The notes below the pieces were generated by a model. That model worked only from the letters and a program-made list of their open reading frames with translations. It was not told the origin of the DNA and ran no database searches. The position numbers and the translations under genes were made by a program. A stretch of DNA of 64,000 nucleotides from JAPLDB01 sp038230515. GTDB lineage: Bacteria; Bacteroidota; Bacteroidia; AKYH767-A; 2013-40CM-41-45. Shown here one piece after another: positions 25,943 through 33,817 of this stretch; position 1 is the stretch's first letter; every line of letters begins with the position of its first letter. The stretch spans positions 78,536-142,535 of the forward strand of contig JBBRND010000009.1 of assembly GCA_038230515.1 (NCBI GenBank), read 5' to 3'.

Positions 25943-26485
25943 TTAAGGATACACTTTCACTTCTTCGCTCTTCAAATCTACGATCGTAACCTGCATTTTG
26001 AATTTGAAAGCATGATTGCAGAGATGCATGAACATCGTAGTGTTGTTGACAAGACAATAACGGGAATGAGAAACTGTATCTTCGGAGAAAGAATTTAGAA
26101 TCTTTTTAAGGTAAACTTTAATTGTCGTTATTGTTCTAGTAGATGAAATAACTTTAGCTTCGATGGTAACACTCCAGTTACACACCCCTTGTAAATGAAA
26201 TTCCATTATTCCGAATTCTTGTTGAGGATTCCAACTCCATTCGAGGTTCTTAAATTCACTTTCATGATATTTTGTCAACCAGTCTACAGCATCAAAAACT
26301 AATGCGGAGTGCTCGTGTTGATGGATGTAATCGTACTCCATGATGCGCAACTTTTTAAGGATACTTATACCGTCATTTAGATTTGAGACTGAATCAGGAA
26401 TTATTTTTTTGATTCGTGATAGCTGACTTTTTACAGATTCAGATAGTAATTCCTTTTCCAAGGTATAATTCAACCGGTTTGCCAT
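25943..26485 (-). CDS. Hypothetical protein
   Basis: A 180-residue soluble protein without signal peptide or membrane segment. The first half is helical and charged; the second half alternates hydrophobic and polar residues as in beta-sheet (TIEAKVISSTRTITTIKVYLKK, where TIEAK resembles a nuclease-like E-x-K but with no supporting motif). I do not recognise a family. The following HTH gene starts 20 bp after its stop, so the two are likely one transcript. Confidence 0.6.
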   Translation of the reverse strand: MANRLNYTLEKELLSESVKSQLSRIKKIIPDSVSNLNDGISILKKLRIMEYDYIHQHEHSALVFDAVDWLTKYHESEFKNLEWSWNPQQEFGIMEFHLQGVCNWSVTIEAKVISSTRTITTIKVYLKKILNSFSEDTVSHSRYCLVNNTTMFMHLCNHAFKFKMQVTIVDLKSEEVKVYP

Positions 26486-26612
26486 TGAGCAATAAATTAG
26501 ATTACATTAGAATTTGAATTCTGCGAGTGTATAATAATGCTCTCAATGGAAAAATAATTTAAAGACTCAATCCCATAATGTCAAGTGAATTTACTTTGTT
26601 TTTCACAAAGCA

Positions 26613-26645
26613 TTGTTTCGAAAACGAAAACTTTCGGTAGTTTTG
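26613..26645 (+). promoter_or_regulatory. Possible promoter with overlapping dyad operator
   Basis: TTG (26613-26615) and TAGTTTTG (26638-26645) resemble a Bacteroidota promoter, although the 22-base spacing is slightly long. The dyad TTTCG-AAAA-CGAAA (26616-26629) lies just after the -33 element, as expected for a repressor site. It would drive the gene beginning near 26,816. The remaining gap 26,486-26,815 shows nothing else. Confidence 0.35.
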
Positions 26646-26815
26646 TTTGCGAATTTTAAGAAGGAAGAATCGTTGCTTAGTTTCTCATGACCGCATTTAT
26701 TGGACTCTTTGGAAGGTTCTCTGGATTTGTTGCACCAAAGATTTTAACAGTGCAAAAAGAATAGGAAAACGATACAGTAATAAAATGTAGAAACTGAAAT
26801 AAAAGCAGAAGGAGA

Positions 26816-27475
26816 ATGAACAAAATGATTGAATGGCTTGAAACAAAAACTGAAATCAAAAAAGAAAAAACGTTTATCAGCACAAGAGCTGAAAATTTTC
26901 TACTGAAGGACTTTTTCGAAAAGGTACTAAACCAATTTCAGAAAGAACTTCAGTTACTTGCTGACAACTAGTACTGTTACTCTGAAGATGGGACGTCTGG
27001 CACCGAGTAGGTATTTGCATTGATAGAAAGAAGCTATGTTGGGTTATTCAACAATGCAGTCATTCGCTCCTTTCCTGAAGATTCTGTTTTGCAAGAATAT
27101 TCTGTTCATGTTGATGGCAGGAAATATATTCGAGGTGATTATCTTGTAAAGCATCAGTCAACAAATATTTTGTTTGAAGCGAAACAAAGGCCGTTCGATG
27201 GTAAAACCTATGAGCCAGCGGATACAAAAATATTCTTGGACGCTTTTATCAAACAGGGAATGGAGTATTACAATGCAGAGCAGCACAACTATAACGGTTC
27301 TACTTTTGTTTCATCGCTCGTTTTTGAATGGGTTCGCTATCCAAAGCATTTGGAATTAGTAAACACAAAATCATGGAATGAAGATGATGATGGCATCACC
27401 GATTTTTATTGCCTTTATCATACCGACATCGCGGGGCTAATGGTCTATGGCAATTTAGAAAAAGTGAAGGAGTAA
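26816..27475 (+). pseudogene. PD-(D/E)XK-like protein interrupted by two in-frame amber codons
   Basis: One reading frame runs from the ATG at 26816 (or 26825, better spaced from GGAG at 26811-26814) to 27475 and is interrupted only by TAG at 26969-26971 and 27008-27010. The N-terminal part is helical (FLLKDFFEKVLNQFQKELQLL); after the second TAG the protein continues ...ERSYVGLFNNAVIRSFPED, then DYLVKHQSTNILFEAKQ, which fits the D and E-x-K of a PD-(D/E)XK nuclease fold. Without readthrough the second part could start only at the TTG at 27020. Other genes here end in TAG, so amber recoding is unlikely and decay is the simplest reading. Confidence 0.6.
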
Positions 27476-27485
27476 TAAATTTTTT

Positions 27486-27875
27486 ATGGAAACCCAAGCC
27501 CTGCATAAAACCCAAACAGGTATTGCAAGTGAATTCTTCGTAGCTGCGGAACTTACCCGAAGAGGGTATCACGTAACTCTTACTTTGGGCAATACAAAGG
27601 CGATTGATTTGATAGTTGAAAAGAATACAAAACTAATTCCTGGTCAAGTAAAAGGAATTCAACGAACAAAATCTATCAATTGGAACGTAAGCATTAAAAA
27701 TGTTCGCAAGGATGTAATTTATGTACCGGTAAACCTTCATCGTGATTCACTCATGCAGCCAGAATATTTTGTTCTTACAGGAAATGAAATGAAAAAACAT
27801 CTCAAGCCTACTAAATCAGGTCGGGATTACATTGACTATAATTATGTGAAGCGGCTGGGCTTTCAAGATCATTGA
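27486..27875 (+). CDS. PD-(D/E)XK-superfamily DUF4365-like protein
   Basis: A 129-residue protein with the compact signature of small PD-(D/E)XK proteins: GIASEFFVAAELTRRGYHV (helix 1 and strand), NTKAIDLIVEK (Asp of the active site) and LIPGQVKGIQ, where Q-x-K replaces the canonical E/Q-x-K. The rest is beta-rich. These domains occur in restriction enzymes, repair nucleases and defence proteins. The start lies 10 bp after the preceding broken gene, so both were probably one operon. No helicase or methyltransferase partner is adjacent. Confidence 0.65.
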   Translation: METQALHKTQTGIASEFFVAAELTRRGYHVTLTLGNTKAIDLIVEKNTKLIPGQVKGIQRTKSINWNVSIKNVRKDVIYVPVNLHRDSLMQPEYFVLTGNEMKKHLKPTKSGRDYIDYNYVKRLGFQDH

Positions 27876-27896
27876 GATAAATTGAAATAATGAATT

Positions 27897-28436
27897 TTAG
27901 ATTCTCTTAGAATAAATATTATAGAGTTTTTTATCTTGAAACTGGATGATGTCAACGTTGAATTCATCCTTGTAATGCTCCTGTTCGTCATAAAAATTTA
28001 TCCACCCGCGAGTGCAATTATATTTCTTAAAATCTTCTTTCCAATCATTCGAAAACTCTTCAAAAAAAATAATCGCACTGTGGGGTGTTCCTTCAATCTT
28101 TAATTCTCGCAAAATTTGTTTCTTCAAGAACATCTGGAATTCTGTCCTCGCATTACAAGCCTTAAACCAGTTTAGATTGAGTTTGCACTCACAGAGTATC
28201 AGCTTTCCATTTTCAAGTTCAATAATTCCATCAATAAAACTGTTCTTTACAGCAAATACTTGGTTAATATTTAGTTCCGCCTTATGAGAAGTCAAATGTC
28301 TAAAAACATCGCGCTGAAATTGTAATGGTTTATTCTTTGTAGTATTTTCTACAGAGATAATCTTTGGTTGCAGTGCCCCCTTCTTAAAAATATTTTTTCT
28401 TTCTTCTTGTGTTAGTACTTCTCCTAAGTCAATCAT
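27897..28436 (-). CDS. PD-(D/E)XK nuclease-like protein
   Basis: A 179-residue protein. The central block FIDGIIELENGKLILCECKLNLNW contains D and E-x-K in the spacing of a PD-(D/E)XK nuclease core, preceded by a helical region with FQRDVFRHL. The C-terminus is charged. I assign the superfamily from this pattern only; the substrate is unknown. It lies directly downstream (12 bp) of the broken WYL regulator gene on the same strand, consistent with a regulator-effector pair. Confidence 0.6.
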   Translation of the reverse strand: MIDLGEVLTQEERKNIFKKGALQPKIISVENTTKNKPLQFQRDVFRHLTSHKAELNINQVFAVKNSFIDGIIELENGKLILCECKLNLNWFKACNARTEFQMFLKKQILRELKIEGTPHSAIIFFEEFSNDWKEDFKKYNCTRGWINFYDEQEHYKDEFNVDIIQFQDKKLYNIYSKRI

Positions 28437-28448
28437 ATTATTGTTCCT

Positions 28449-29340
28449 TTAGGTATTACGTTCAATCCCTTCTTTCAACATTTTTTTCAATTTTCTTCGG
28501 AGTCCAAGTGGTTTCACTACTGTCATTTCATTACTATATGAAAGAAGTTCCATAAGAAAATCATGTGTAATGCGAACTGTCAAATGTATCTGTATCTCCT
28601 CAACAGTTTCTAAAACCATTCGTTGGGTAGAGTGGAGCGGAAGTGAGTTAAGATATTTCCCCTGTTCTCGGGTAAAAGACAAAACAATCTCTTGTGGTTT
28701 TTCATCAGCGCCATGAATGATACCAAATGAATATTTGTACATTCCCTTTGCATCAAAATTTTTAGGGTAGACAAACTTTTGCCTCTTGATTTCAAGATTG
28801 CTGATTCTCTCTAAACCAAAACTTTTTATTTTAGCATCTTTGAAATCTCTGCCAACCACGTACCATCTGTTTTTAGACTCTTTCATAAAGTACGGCTCAA
28901 TAGTTCGTGTTGTAATTTCATCCTCCAAGAATTTCTTGTGGTTGAAGCCAACTGTAAACTTGTTTTTGATGGCATGAACCAATCCATAAAAATGTTCTGT
29001 CCCTTGTGGCTTTCGCGTTTCAAAATGAATGAAGTCGGAAAAATCACTTACCATGTTGAGTGAGTTGAACAAATCGAATGCCTCAAGCATCCTGTTGTTC
29101 AGGTTCATCGGCAATTGAATAAACCTTAAACGAAAAATTAAACGAGATGTCAATATTGAAAATAGAACGTATCTCATCTAGATCACGCTGGAATGTGCGC
29201 TTCGAAACACCCAGCCTGTAGCCTAGCAAATCCGATTGTTCCATCAAGTAGTTGGCAATTTCTTCAAACGTTGCGCTACCGCTTGCTCTAAGTTTTTTAA
29301 TAATCGCTAAGTAGCGCAGAATGTATTCACGTTTCGTCAT
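28449..29340 (-). pseudogene. WYL-domain transcriptional regulator, frameshifted
   Basis: The N-terminal frame (29340 to about 29100) encodes a winged-HTH (YILRYLAIIKKL, then LGVSKRTFQRDLDEIR). The C-terminal frame encodes the WYL domain (KNRWYVVGRDFKDAKIKSFGLERIS) and the WCX-like tail. The frames overlap at about 29,083-29,177, and one extra base near 29,095-29,105 joins them into a normal WYL protein of about 296 residues. WYL proteins sense nucleic-acid-like ligands and often repress defence loci. As written the regulator is truncated after its DNA-binding domain, unless this is an error. Confidence 0.75.
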
Positions 29341-29355
29341 GGTGGTTAAAAAAAC

Positions 29356-29502
29356 TCACACACGTTTAACTAATTCGATCAATTTTTTCTGCACTGTTTC
29401 TCTTTCTTCTCCATTTATTACGGTAACTAAAAATGGTTCCCCTGCAAAAAGTGTACGCTCTGAATCAACGGTAAAATCTGCAAGAAGATGTCGTAGCTCC
29501 AT
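29356..29502 (-). CDS. Short ORF continuing the coiled-coil gene past a stop
   Basis: A 48-residue ORF (MELRHLLADF ... KKLIELVKRV) in the same frame as the coiled-coil gene at 29,536-29,775 and separated from it by a single TAA plus ten codons. It may be the C-terminal part of that gene after a nonsense mutation, or a separate microprotein. No family is recognised. It ends 16 bp before the WYL regulator's start codon. Confidence 0.4.
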   Translation of the reverse strand: MELRHLLADFTVDSERTLFAGEPFLVTVINGEERETVQKKLIELVKRV

Positions 29503-29535
29503 CACCTTAAAGAAATCAATGAAATCTTCATCAAG

Positions 29536-29775
29536 TTAAAGTTTCTTTAATTCTATTTTTTCAATGTGATTTTTTTCTTTCCAAATCTCCATTCGTTTCT
29601 TTTCAATATCAACTTGCTTTTCTTCTGCTTCAAGTTTACCCTGTCGTGATTCTTTTTTTGTAGCAGCTTCAATAATCTGTTTCTCCTTTTTTATTTCAAC
29701 CTGCTTCTTCTGGATGTCAACTCGCTTTTCGATGAGCTCTAATCTGTCTTTTACAGATTGTTGTCTTTTTTTCAT
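29536..29775 (-). CDS. Small coiled-coil protein
   Basis: A 79-residue protein, about half Lys and Glu, with repeated EKRVDIQKKQVEIKKEK-type segments that predict one long charged coiled coil. The function is unknown. It is the first gene of the WYL-regulator operon, with a good -7 element and a dyad operator upstream. The same frame continues after its TAA stop, so the protein may have been longer. Confidence 0.45.
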   Translation of the reverse strand: MKKRQQSVKDRLELIEKRVDIQKKQVEIKKEKQIIEAATKKESRQGKLEAEEKQVDIEKKRMEIWKEKNHIEKIELKKL

Positions 29776-29801
29776 GGCTGGAGGTTTAAAAGTTAGTTCT
29801 G

Positions 29802-29836
29802 CAAAATTAAAACCATCCTACGACAAATCATGTCGT
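29802..29836 (-). promoter_or_regulatory. Promoter -7 element with ACGACA/TGTCGT operator
   Basis: On the minus strand TAATTTTG (29802-29809) fits the TAnnTTTG -7 element. The dyad ACGACA-AATCA-TGTCGT (29820-29836) covers the -33 region, 45 bp before the coiled-coil gene. The layout is that of a repressor site, perhaps for the WYL protein encoded in the same operon (inference). Confidence 0.45.
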
Positions 29837-30194
29837 GGTAAAAAATATTCGAGAAAATAAATCGGGTTCTAAATCAAAGCTGCTTGATTGCGTTTAATTC
29901 ATTTTCGCTCTGCATGTTGAATGAATTCGTCCAATATTGGACACTGATCTTAACCGATCCAAATAATTCAGATAAGAGGAAAATTACTGGCAGGATCCTC
30001 CATCTCAAAAAAGTTGGATGATTCATAGAACTTCGATTGATTTTATTCAGAACCGGATAACGTTTCACTTGATTTCACTCATAAACGCTTCCGATTTTGA
30101 GAAATCTTGAACATTTCATAAAAGCTTTAAGCGCTCTCCTGATTAAAAGAAAAATCAGATCCCTGAACGTAATTTGACGCATTCATTTTTTCCA

Positions 30195-30225
30195 TTTTCA
30201 AATTTCCGCTACTCTCGTTTGAAAA
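30195..30225. promoter_or_regulatory. Inverted repeat upstream of the tyrosine recombinase
   Basis: TTTTCAAA (30195-30202) and TTTGAAAA (30218-30225) are perfect inverted arms with a 15-base spacer, ending 10 bp before the recombinase start codon. This suits an operator or a recombinase-binding site. The rest of the gap 29,837-30,235 shows no gene. Confidence 0.4.
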
Positions 30226-30235
30226 TTAAACGACA

Positions 30236-30823
30236 ATGAGTAAGAAGAATAGTAAGACAACTTGTACCGGCATGGACTGGAATACCATGTTGGGGCTACT
30301 TCACCAGCTAAAAAGAGATTGCAAGTTCCAGGACTACCTTTTGATTGCTACCGGCTGCTACTTCGGCCTGCGCTCAAAGGACTTGTTAGAGCTTCGTTGG
30401 AACGATGTCATGAACAAAAGCGAGTTCACCATCACCGAAAGCAAAACCAAGAAGCGAAGATTGATCACTTTGAACGAAAACGTGAAAGAAGTTTTGCAGT
30501 ACGTCTATCAAAAAAGAAAAGTAGAGAGAAGTTTTTCTGATGATGATTATCTTTTCGTTAACCGATGGAAAGAGAGACCATCAATCCAGTACGTGAATCG
30601 AAAGCTGCATGAAATCTTCAAGGACTACAACGTTCGTGTCGGCAATGGTTCATCGCATACGCTTCGAAAAACATTTGGGAAAAGGGTTTGGGAAATGGAC
30701 GGTCAAAGTGAACGAAGCCTGGTATACCTCTCAGAAATTTTTTCGCATTCAAGTATTCAAACCACCAAGCGATACATTGGCATTGTACAGCAAAACATTG
30801 AAAATATTTACTTAAATCTCTAA
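30236..30823 (+). CDS. Minimal tyrosine recombinase/phage integrase
   Basis: A 195-residue protein that is essentially only the catalytic domain of a tyrosine recombinase. It shows GLRSKDLLEL (catalytic Arg I), ESKTKKRR (beta-hairpin Lys), SHTLRKTF (His-x-x-Arg box), FSHSS (second His) and KRYIGI with the nucleophilic Tyr near residue 182. The N-terminal SAM-like core-binding domain of usual integrases (about 300-400 residues) is absent. All catalytic residues are present, so it may act as a small Xer/invertase-like enzyme. It is on the opposite strand to its neighbours and followed by a strong terminator. Confidence 0.85.
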   Translation: MSKKNSKTTCTGMDWNTMLGLLHQLKRDCKFQDYLLIATGCYFGLRSKDLLELRWNDVMNKSEFTITESKTKKRRLITLNENVKEVLQYVYQKRKVERSFSDDDYLFVNRWKERPSIQYVNRKLHEIFKDYNVRVGNGSSHTLRKTFGKRVWEMDGQSERSLVYLSEIFSHSSIQTTKRYIGIVQQNIENIYLNL

Positions 30824-30929
30824 AAGTGCTCAATCCTGCATGCACCTTTGCTTATATGGCATTCTTCCGGTCGCTTTGCGCCTCTTCTGGTCTGCTTTAA
30901 TCGTTGTTGAGTAGAAATGCTTAGCAAAA

Positions 30930-30958
30930 AAAATGGACGCATTAGAAGCGTCCATTTT
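30930..30958. terminator. Bidirectional Rho-independent terminator
   Basis: AAAATGGACGC (30930-30940) and GCGTCCATTTT (30948-30958) form a perfect 11-bp stem with a 7-base loop, flanked by an A run on the left and T's on the right. It serves the convergent recombinase (+) and winged-helix (-) genes. Confidence 0.8.
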
Positions 30959-30988
30959 AAACCACTAAAAAATTACTGAACTAAATCC

Positions 30989-31613
30989 CTACGCTGAGGT
31001 AGCGCGGTATCCGTGCTTTTTCGCTTCGATCAAAAATTTTGCGATGTAAACGGATGTCCACTGATTGGTGACAGTAATCGTTTTATCTTTCAGTTTAATC
31101 ACCTGTTCGGGTTTAATGAAGTAACGTTGCTTTTCAGCAGAGCGTTTTTTTGCAACGCTCAACTCAGCAAACACACCGTATGTCGGAACAATTGTATCAG
31201 GAAAAATTTCTTTTAGTTTTTCAAAAGTTGTGTTGCGATGATCCTTTACAAACTGTACAATGATTGCACGCGCCAACCCTCCTTTCTTTAGTTCTTCATT
31301 GTTAAACTTGAACGAAGAAAAATCTCTGGAAGATTTTTATTCCCTTTACAGCAGGAACAATTTCTTCTTTGTTTGGTGCCGGTGTTTCAGCCAACGTTTC
31401 TTCTTTGACCTCATCATGATCGAACGGGACATAAATCTTACCATCAGGAGAATCAAGTTCTTTGATCTTTTTTCCTTTGATAAGTAATTTGAGAGTTGAA
31501 CCTACTGTAGGTTTAGTCAACTCTATTTTTTCGGAGATGTACTCCGCTTTCGATGCCGGACTTTTTAAGATAAAGTCCAAAACTTTTTGCTGGGAAGCGT
31601 TTAATTTTTTCAT
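30989..31613 (-). pseudogene. Winged-helix protein, frameshifted at an A5 run
   Basis: The upstream frame (ATG at 31613, MKKLNASQQKVLDFIL) encodes a MarR-type winged helix (AEYISEKIELTKPTVGSTLKLL) and a Glu/Pro-rich linker. The downstream frame is open from about 31,340 (KSSRDFSSFKFNNEELKKGG) to 30,989 and carries a compact domain with FEKLKEIFPD and IKLKDKTITVTNQW. Removing one A from the run at 31334-31338 joins them into a protein of about 207 residues. The C-terminal domain is unknown to me. A 19-bp hairpin lies 41 bp before the start codon. Confidence 0.65.
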
Positions 31614-31653
31614 AGAAATATAATTTGAGTTAAGCGAGTGTAGCAGAAACAAC

Positions 31654-31695
31654 AATCCCGTGGAAACCTTTACTGATAAAGGTTTTCACGGGATT
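31654..31695. promoter_or_regulatory. 19-bp stem hairpin with CTGA tetraloop
   Basis: AATCCCGTGGAAACCTTTA (31654-31672) pairs with TAAAGGTTTTCACGGGATT (31677-31695) through all 19 positions, one being a G-T wobble. There is no T-tract. It lies between a hypothetical gene (stop at 31830) and the winged-helix gene (start at 31613), both minus strand, so an operator, attenuator or processing site is possible. Confidence 0.6.
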
Positions 31696-31829
31696 GGATT
31701 CCAAGGGCTTTTGTTTTCCTTCTTTGCTATTCCAGATGTTTCCTTTTTTAGATTTCCATTGTTTTCCCTTCGGCAGAAAGATTTTTTTGATTTCAAGCTG
31801 CCGAAAGAATAGTAGCGAAGTGATGTCTT

Positions 31830-32351
31830 TTAGAATGGACTTTCTGTATTCATGTACGCGAAATCAAAAAGTTCATCATACAGGTGGTCAAACAACTTTG
31901 GCACACCGTCAAACGATTTCACTTTTCTGATTTTACCCTTTCGATCAATATCAAGTAAGGATTGATTCGATAGCAACAAAATATTTCCTCCCAGATGTAA
32001 TGTCTTCACCAATTCGTACATCTTTTTTGAGTAAGCCGAAATCAGGACACTATTTCCTAAAAAGTTTTTGAAATTGACACCATTCGCTTCTAACTCGAAT
32101 TCATAGGATTGAACTCCTAACTCCTTGATAAAATTTTGCAGTTGTTCTAATCTGATAGGGGTTCGAAGAAATTCTAAATTCTTAGAACGCCCTCTCTTGT
32201 CAAGGAAAAAAATCTCATCGCCTTTGTAGCAGAGAAACATTTTCATGTCTAACAAAGTGCTCCTTGGAAACAACTGAAAAATATCTTCCATGACGAAAGG
32301 ATTCAGGTAAAGAATAATTTTTTCGGAGTCAGTTATCGAAAACACTTGCAT
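31830..32351 (-). CDS. Hypothetical protein
   Basis: A 173-residue soluble protein from the ATG at 32351 (MQVFSITDSEKIIL); a TTG at 32420 would add 23 residues and is less likely. It is rich in Phe, Leu and Lys, with FLCYKGDEIFFLDKRGR and a near-repeat LLLSNQSLLDIDRKGKIRK further on, perhaps two related beta units. No family is recognised. The upstream 330 bp contain the nested TACCGTA palindrome. It is the last gene of the decayed accessory region. Confidence 0.5.
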   Translation of the reverse strand: MQVFSITDSEKIILYLNPFVMEDIFQLFPRSTLLDMKMFLCYKGDEIFFLDKRGRSKNLEFLRTPIRLEQLQNFIKELGVQSYEFELEANGVNFKNFLGNSVLISAYSKKMYELVKTLHLGGNILLLSNQSLLDIDRKGKIRKVKSFDGVPKLFDHLYDELFDFAYMNTESPF

Positions 32352-32544
32352 AGAGTGAAGATAGAAAAGTATTTTATCGTACGTAAAAAAACAAGAATTG
32401 ATCAGTTGTGAAAACGTCAACCTCCAATACCAACGCTTTCCAATAGGAGAAACGATTGATAGATTTCGTGCAGGATTATTTTTGGATTACTGCTCTGTTA
32501 ACGGAGTGAATGAAAATGTCTGCTGATGAGATGGACTTTTTTGT

Positions 32545-32585
32545 TACCGTACTTCTACGGTATAATTTACCGTAGAAGTACGGTA
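32545..32585. promoter_or_regulatory. Nested palindrome of four TACCGTA/TACGGTA half-sites
   Basis: TACCGTACTTCTACGGTA (32545-32562), spacer TAATT, then its perfect complement (32568-32585). Each arm is itself a hairpin (TACCGTA-CTTC-TACGGTA), so the DNA or RNA can form either one 18-bp stem or two 7-bp stems. It lies upstream of the hypothetical gene starting at 32351 and suits a cooperative operator or recombinase site. Confidence 0.6.
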
Positions 32586-32684
32586 TGATTTATTTTGGTT
32601 ATCACATAAATTGTACATTGTTTCGCAAAGTAAAAAAATATGTAGATCGAAAAAAGAAGAAAATAAAAAATTGCGTTCGAAGAA

Positions 32685-32803
32685 TGCTGTACTTAAAACC
32701 TTAGGAAAATTTTATTGTGCAACAGCAATAAGCGAAACGCGCGTTAACGCGCGGGTTTGTTTTGCTTATTGTTGCACAGGTTCCTAAGACCTTAAGTACA
32801 GTA
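32685..32803. repeat. 119-bp imperfect palindrome with CGCGCGTTAACGCGCG centre
   Basis: The outer arms TGCTGTACTTAAAACCTTAG and TACTGTACTTAAGGTCTTAG (read inward on opposite strands) match at most positions. The inner arms TGTGCAACAGCAATAAGC and GCTTATTGTTGCACA pair with three extra bases on the left. The centre CGCGCGTTAACGCGCG (32738-32753) is a perfect 16-bp palindrome. It could be a MITE, a large terminator for the metabolic operon, or a mobilisation structure. The rest of 32,352-32,917 has no gene. Confidence 0.6.
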
Positions 32804-32917
32804 GGTTTAATAAGTCCCGCGCCTTATTGTTGCAAGAATGTAATTATTAAAGAAAATATTTATCGAACTCAAGATGTTGCTATGCTTGAGGTGAACAATT
32901 TTTTCTTCAGGAAAGAA

Positions 32918-33817
32918 TTAAATGCCGTGCCAAAGCTCCACTGCTTTAGGATTAAATTTAGAATGAATGCTTAAAACAGGTACTGGTGAATGATTAATAA
33001 TTTGCTGTGAAAAGGAACCTGTAAAATATTCAATAACATTTTGTTTATCCAAATTTCCCATAGTAACAATAAGGTCAGCATTCGTTTTTGTTGCATGATT
33101 GATAACAATATTGGCATTGTAGGCAGCGGAGATGACCTTTACATTGCATTTCAAGCCATGATTTTCGACTATTTCTTTTATCTGCATAGCTTCCCGAGAT
33201 ATTTTTCTTTCATGCGATTTTGTTGCTTCTTCATCAATACCAAGAACATTAAGGATTGCTCCATAAACTTCAGCCATCTTAATTGCATAGATTACTTTTT
33301 CACGAGAATGTGGCTTATCGCTAAACGGAACAAGAATATTTTTAAAGCCGCCTGCTTTGCTTTTTCCCTGCACTGAAAGTACCGGACAAGGAGAATCTCT
33401 TACTACACTGAATGTATTGCTTCCCATGACAAATTCTCTAAAACCCGAAACTCCATGAGTTCCCATTACGATAATGTCAGCTTTTATTTTTTTACTTACG
33501 CGAATGATTTCTTTATGTGTGCGACCTGTTGAAGAAAGGGAGTTTATTTTAATTGCACCTTTCTTTTTGGATTTTTCTACTTCTTTATCTAACCGTTCGC
33601 TGCTTATTTTCCTGATTTCATCCTCATAGCCATTAAATCTTGGAATAGTTGCATAAAAGGGGTCTGCTACCGGATAAAGATTTTCGAGAACATGCAAAAG
33701 CATTATTTCTGCATTGGTTAATTTTGAAAGGTTAACCGCATAATCAAGCGCTTTAAGCGATGAAGCAGAAAAATCCAATGGGATTAAAATTTTTTTTATT
33801 TTAAGAAGTGAATTCAT
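32918..33817 (-). CDS. Tandem universal stress protein (UspA family)
   Basis: A 299-residue protein with two Usp domains (about 1-150 and 155-299). The first carries the G-x2-G-x9-G-S ATP-binding motif (GTHGVSGFREFVMGS); the second lacks it. The first domain begins ILIPLDFSASSLKALDYAVNL and ends PCPVLSV, both standard. Usp proteins accumulate under starvation, oxygen limitation and nitrosative stress and bind ATP or modulate partners. It is the distal gene of the co-oriented metabolic run, 343 bp from the next gene, so it may have its own promoter. Confidence 0.93.
   Translation of the reverse strand: MNSLLKIKKILIPLDFSASSLKALDYAVNLSKLTNAEIMLLHVLENLYPVADPFYATIPRFNGYEDEIRKISSERLDKEVEKSKKKGAIKINSLSSTGRTHKEIIRVSKKIKADIIVMGTHGVSGFREFVMGSNTFSVVRDSPCPVLSVQGKSKAGGFKNILVPFSDKPHSREKVIYAIKMAEVYGAILNVLGIDEEATKSHERKISREAMQIKEIVENHGLKCNVKVISAAYNANIVINHATKTNADLIVTMGNLDKQNVIEYFTGSFSQQIINHSPVPVLSIHSKFNPKAVELWHGI

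Noticed and set aside
26677..26883. 68-residue hydrophobic minus-strand ORF
   Set aside because: Complement of an AT-rich leader and of the start of the plus-strand nuclease-like gene.
26969..27010. Genetic recoding of TAG
   Set aside because: Intact genes in the window such as mutL and the TonB-domain gene end in TAG, so amber is a normal stop here.
32685..32803. Integron attC site
   Set aside because: The ends lack RYYYAAC/GTTRRRY core boxes and no integron integrase or cassette array is present.
32762..32974. 70-residue plus-strand ORF
   Set aside because: Begins inside the long palindrome and runs antisense into the Usp gene.
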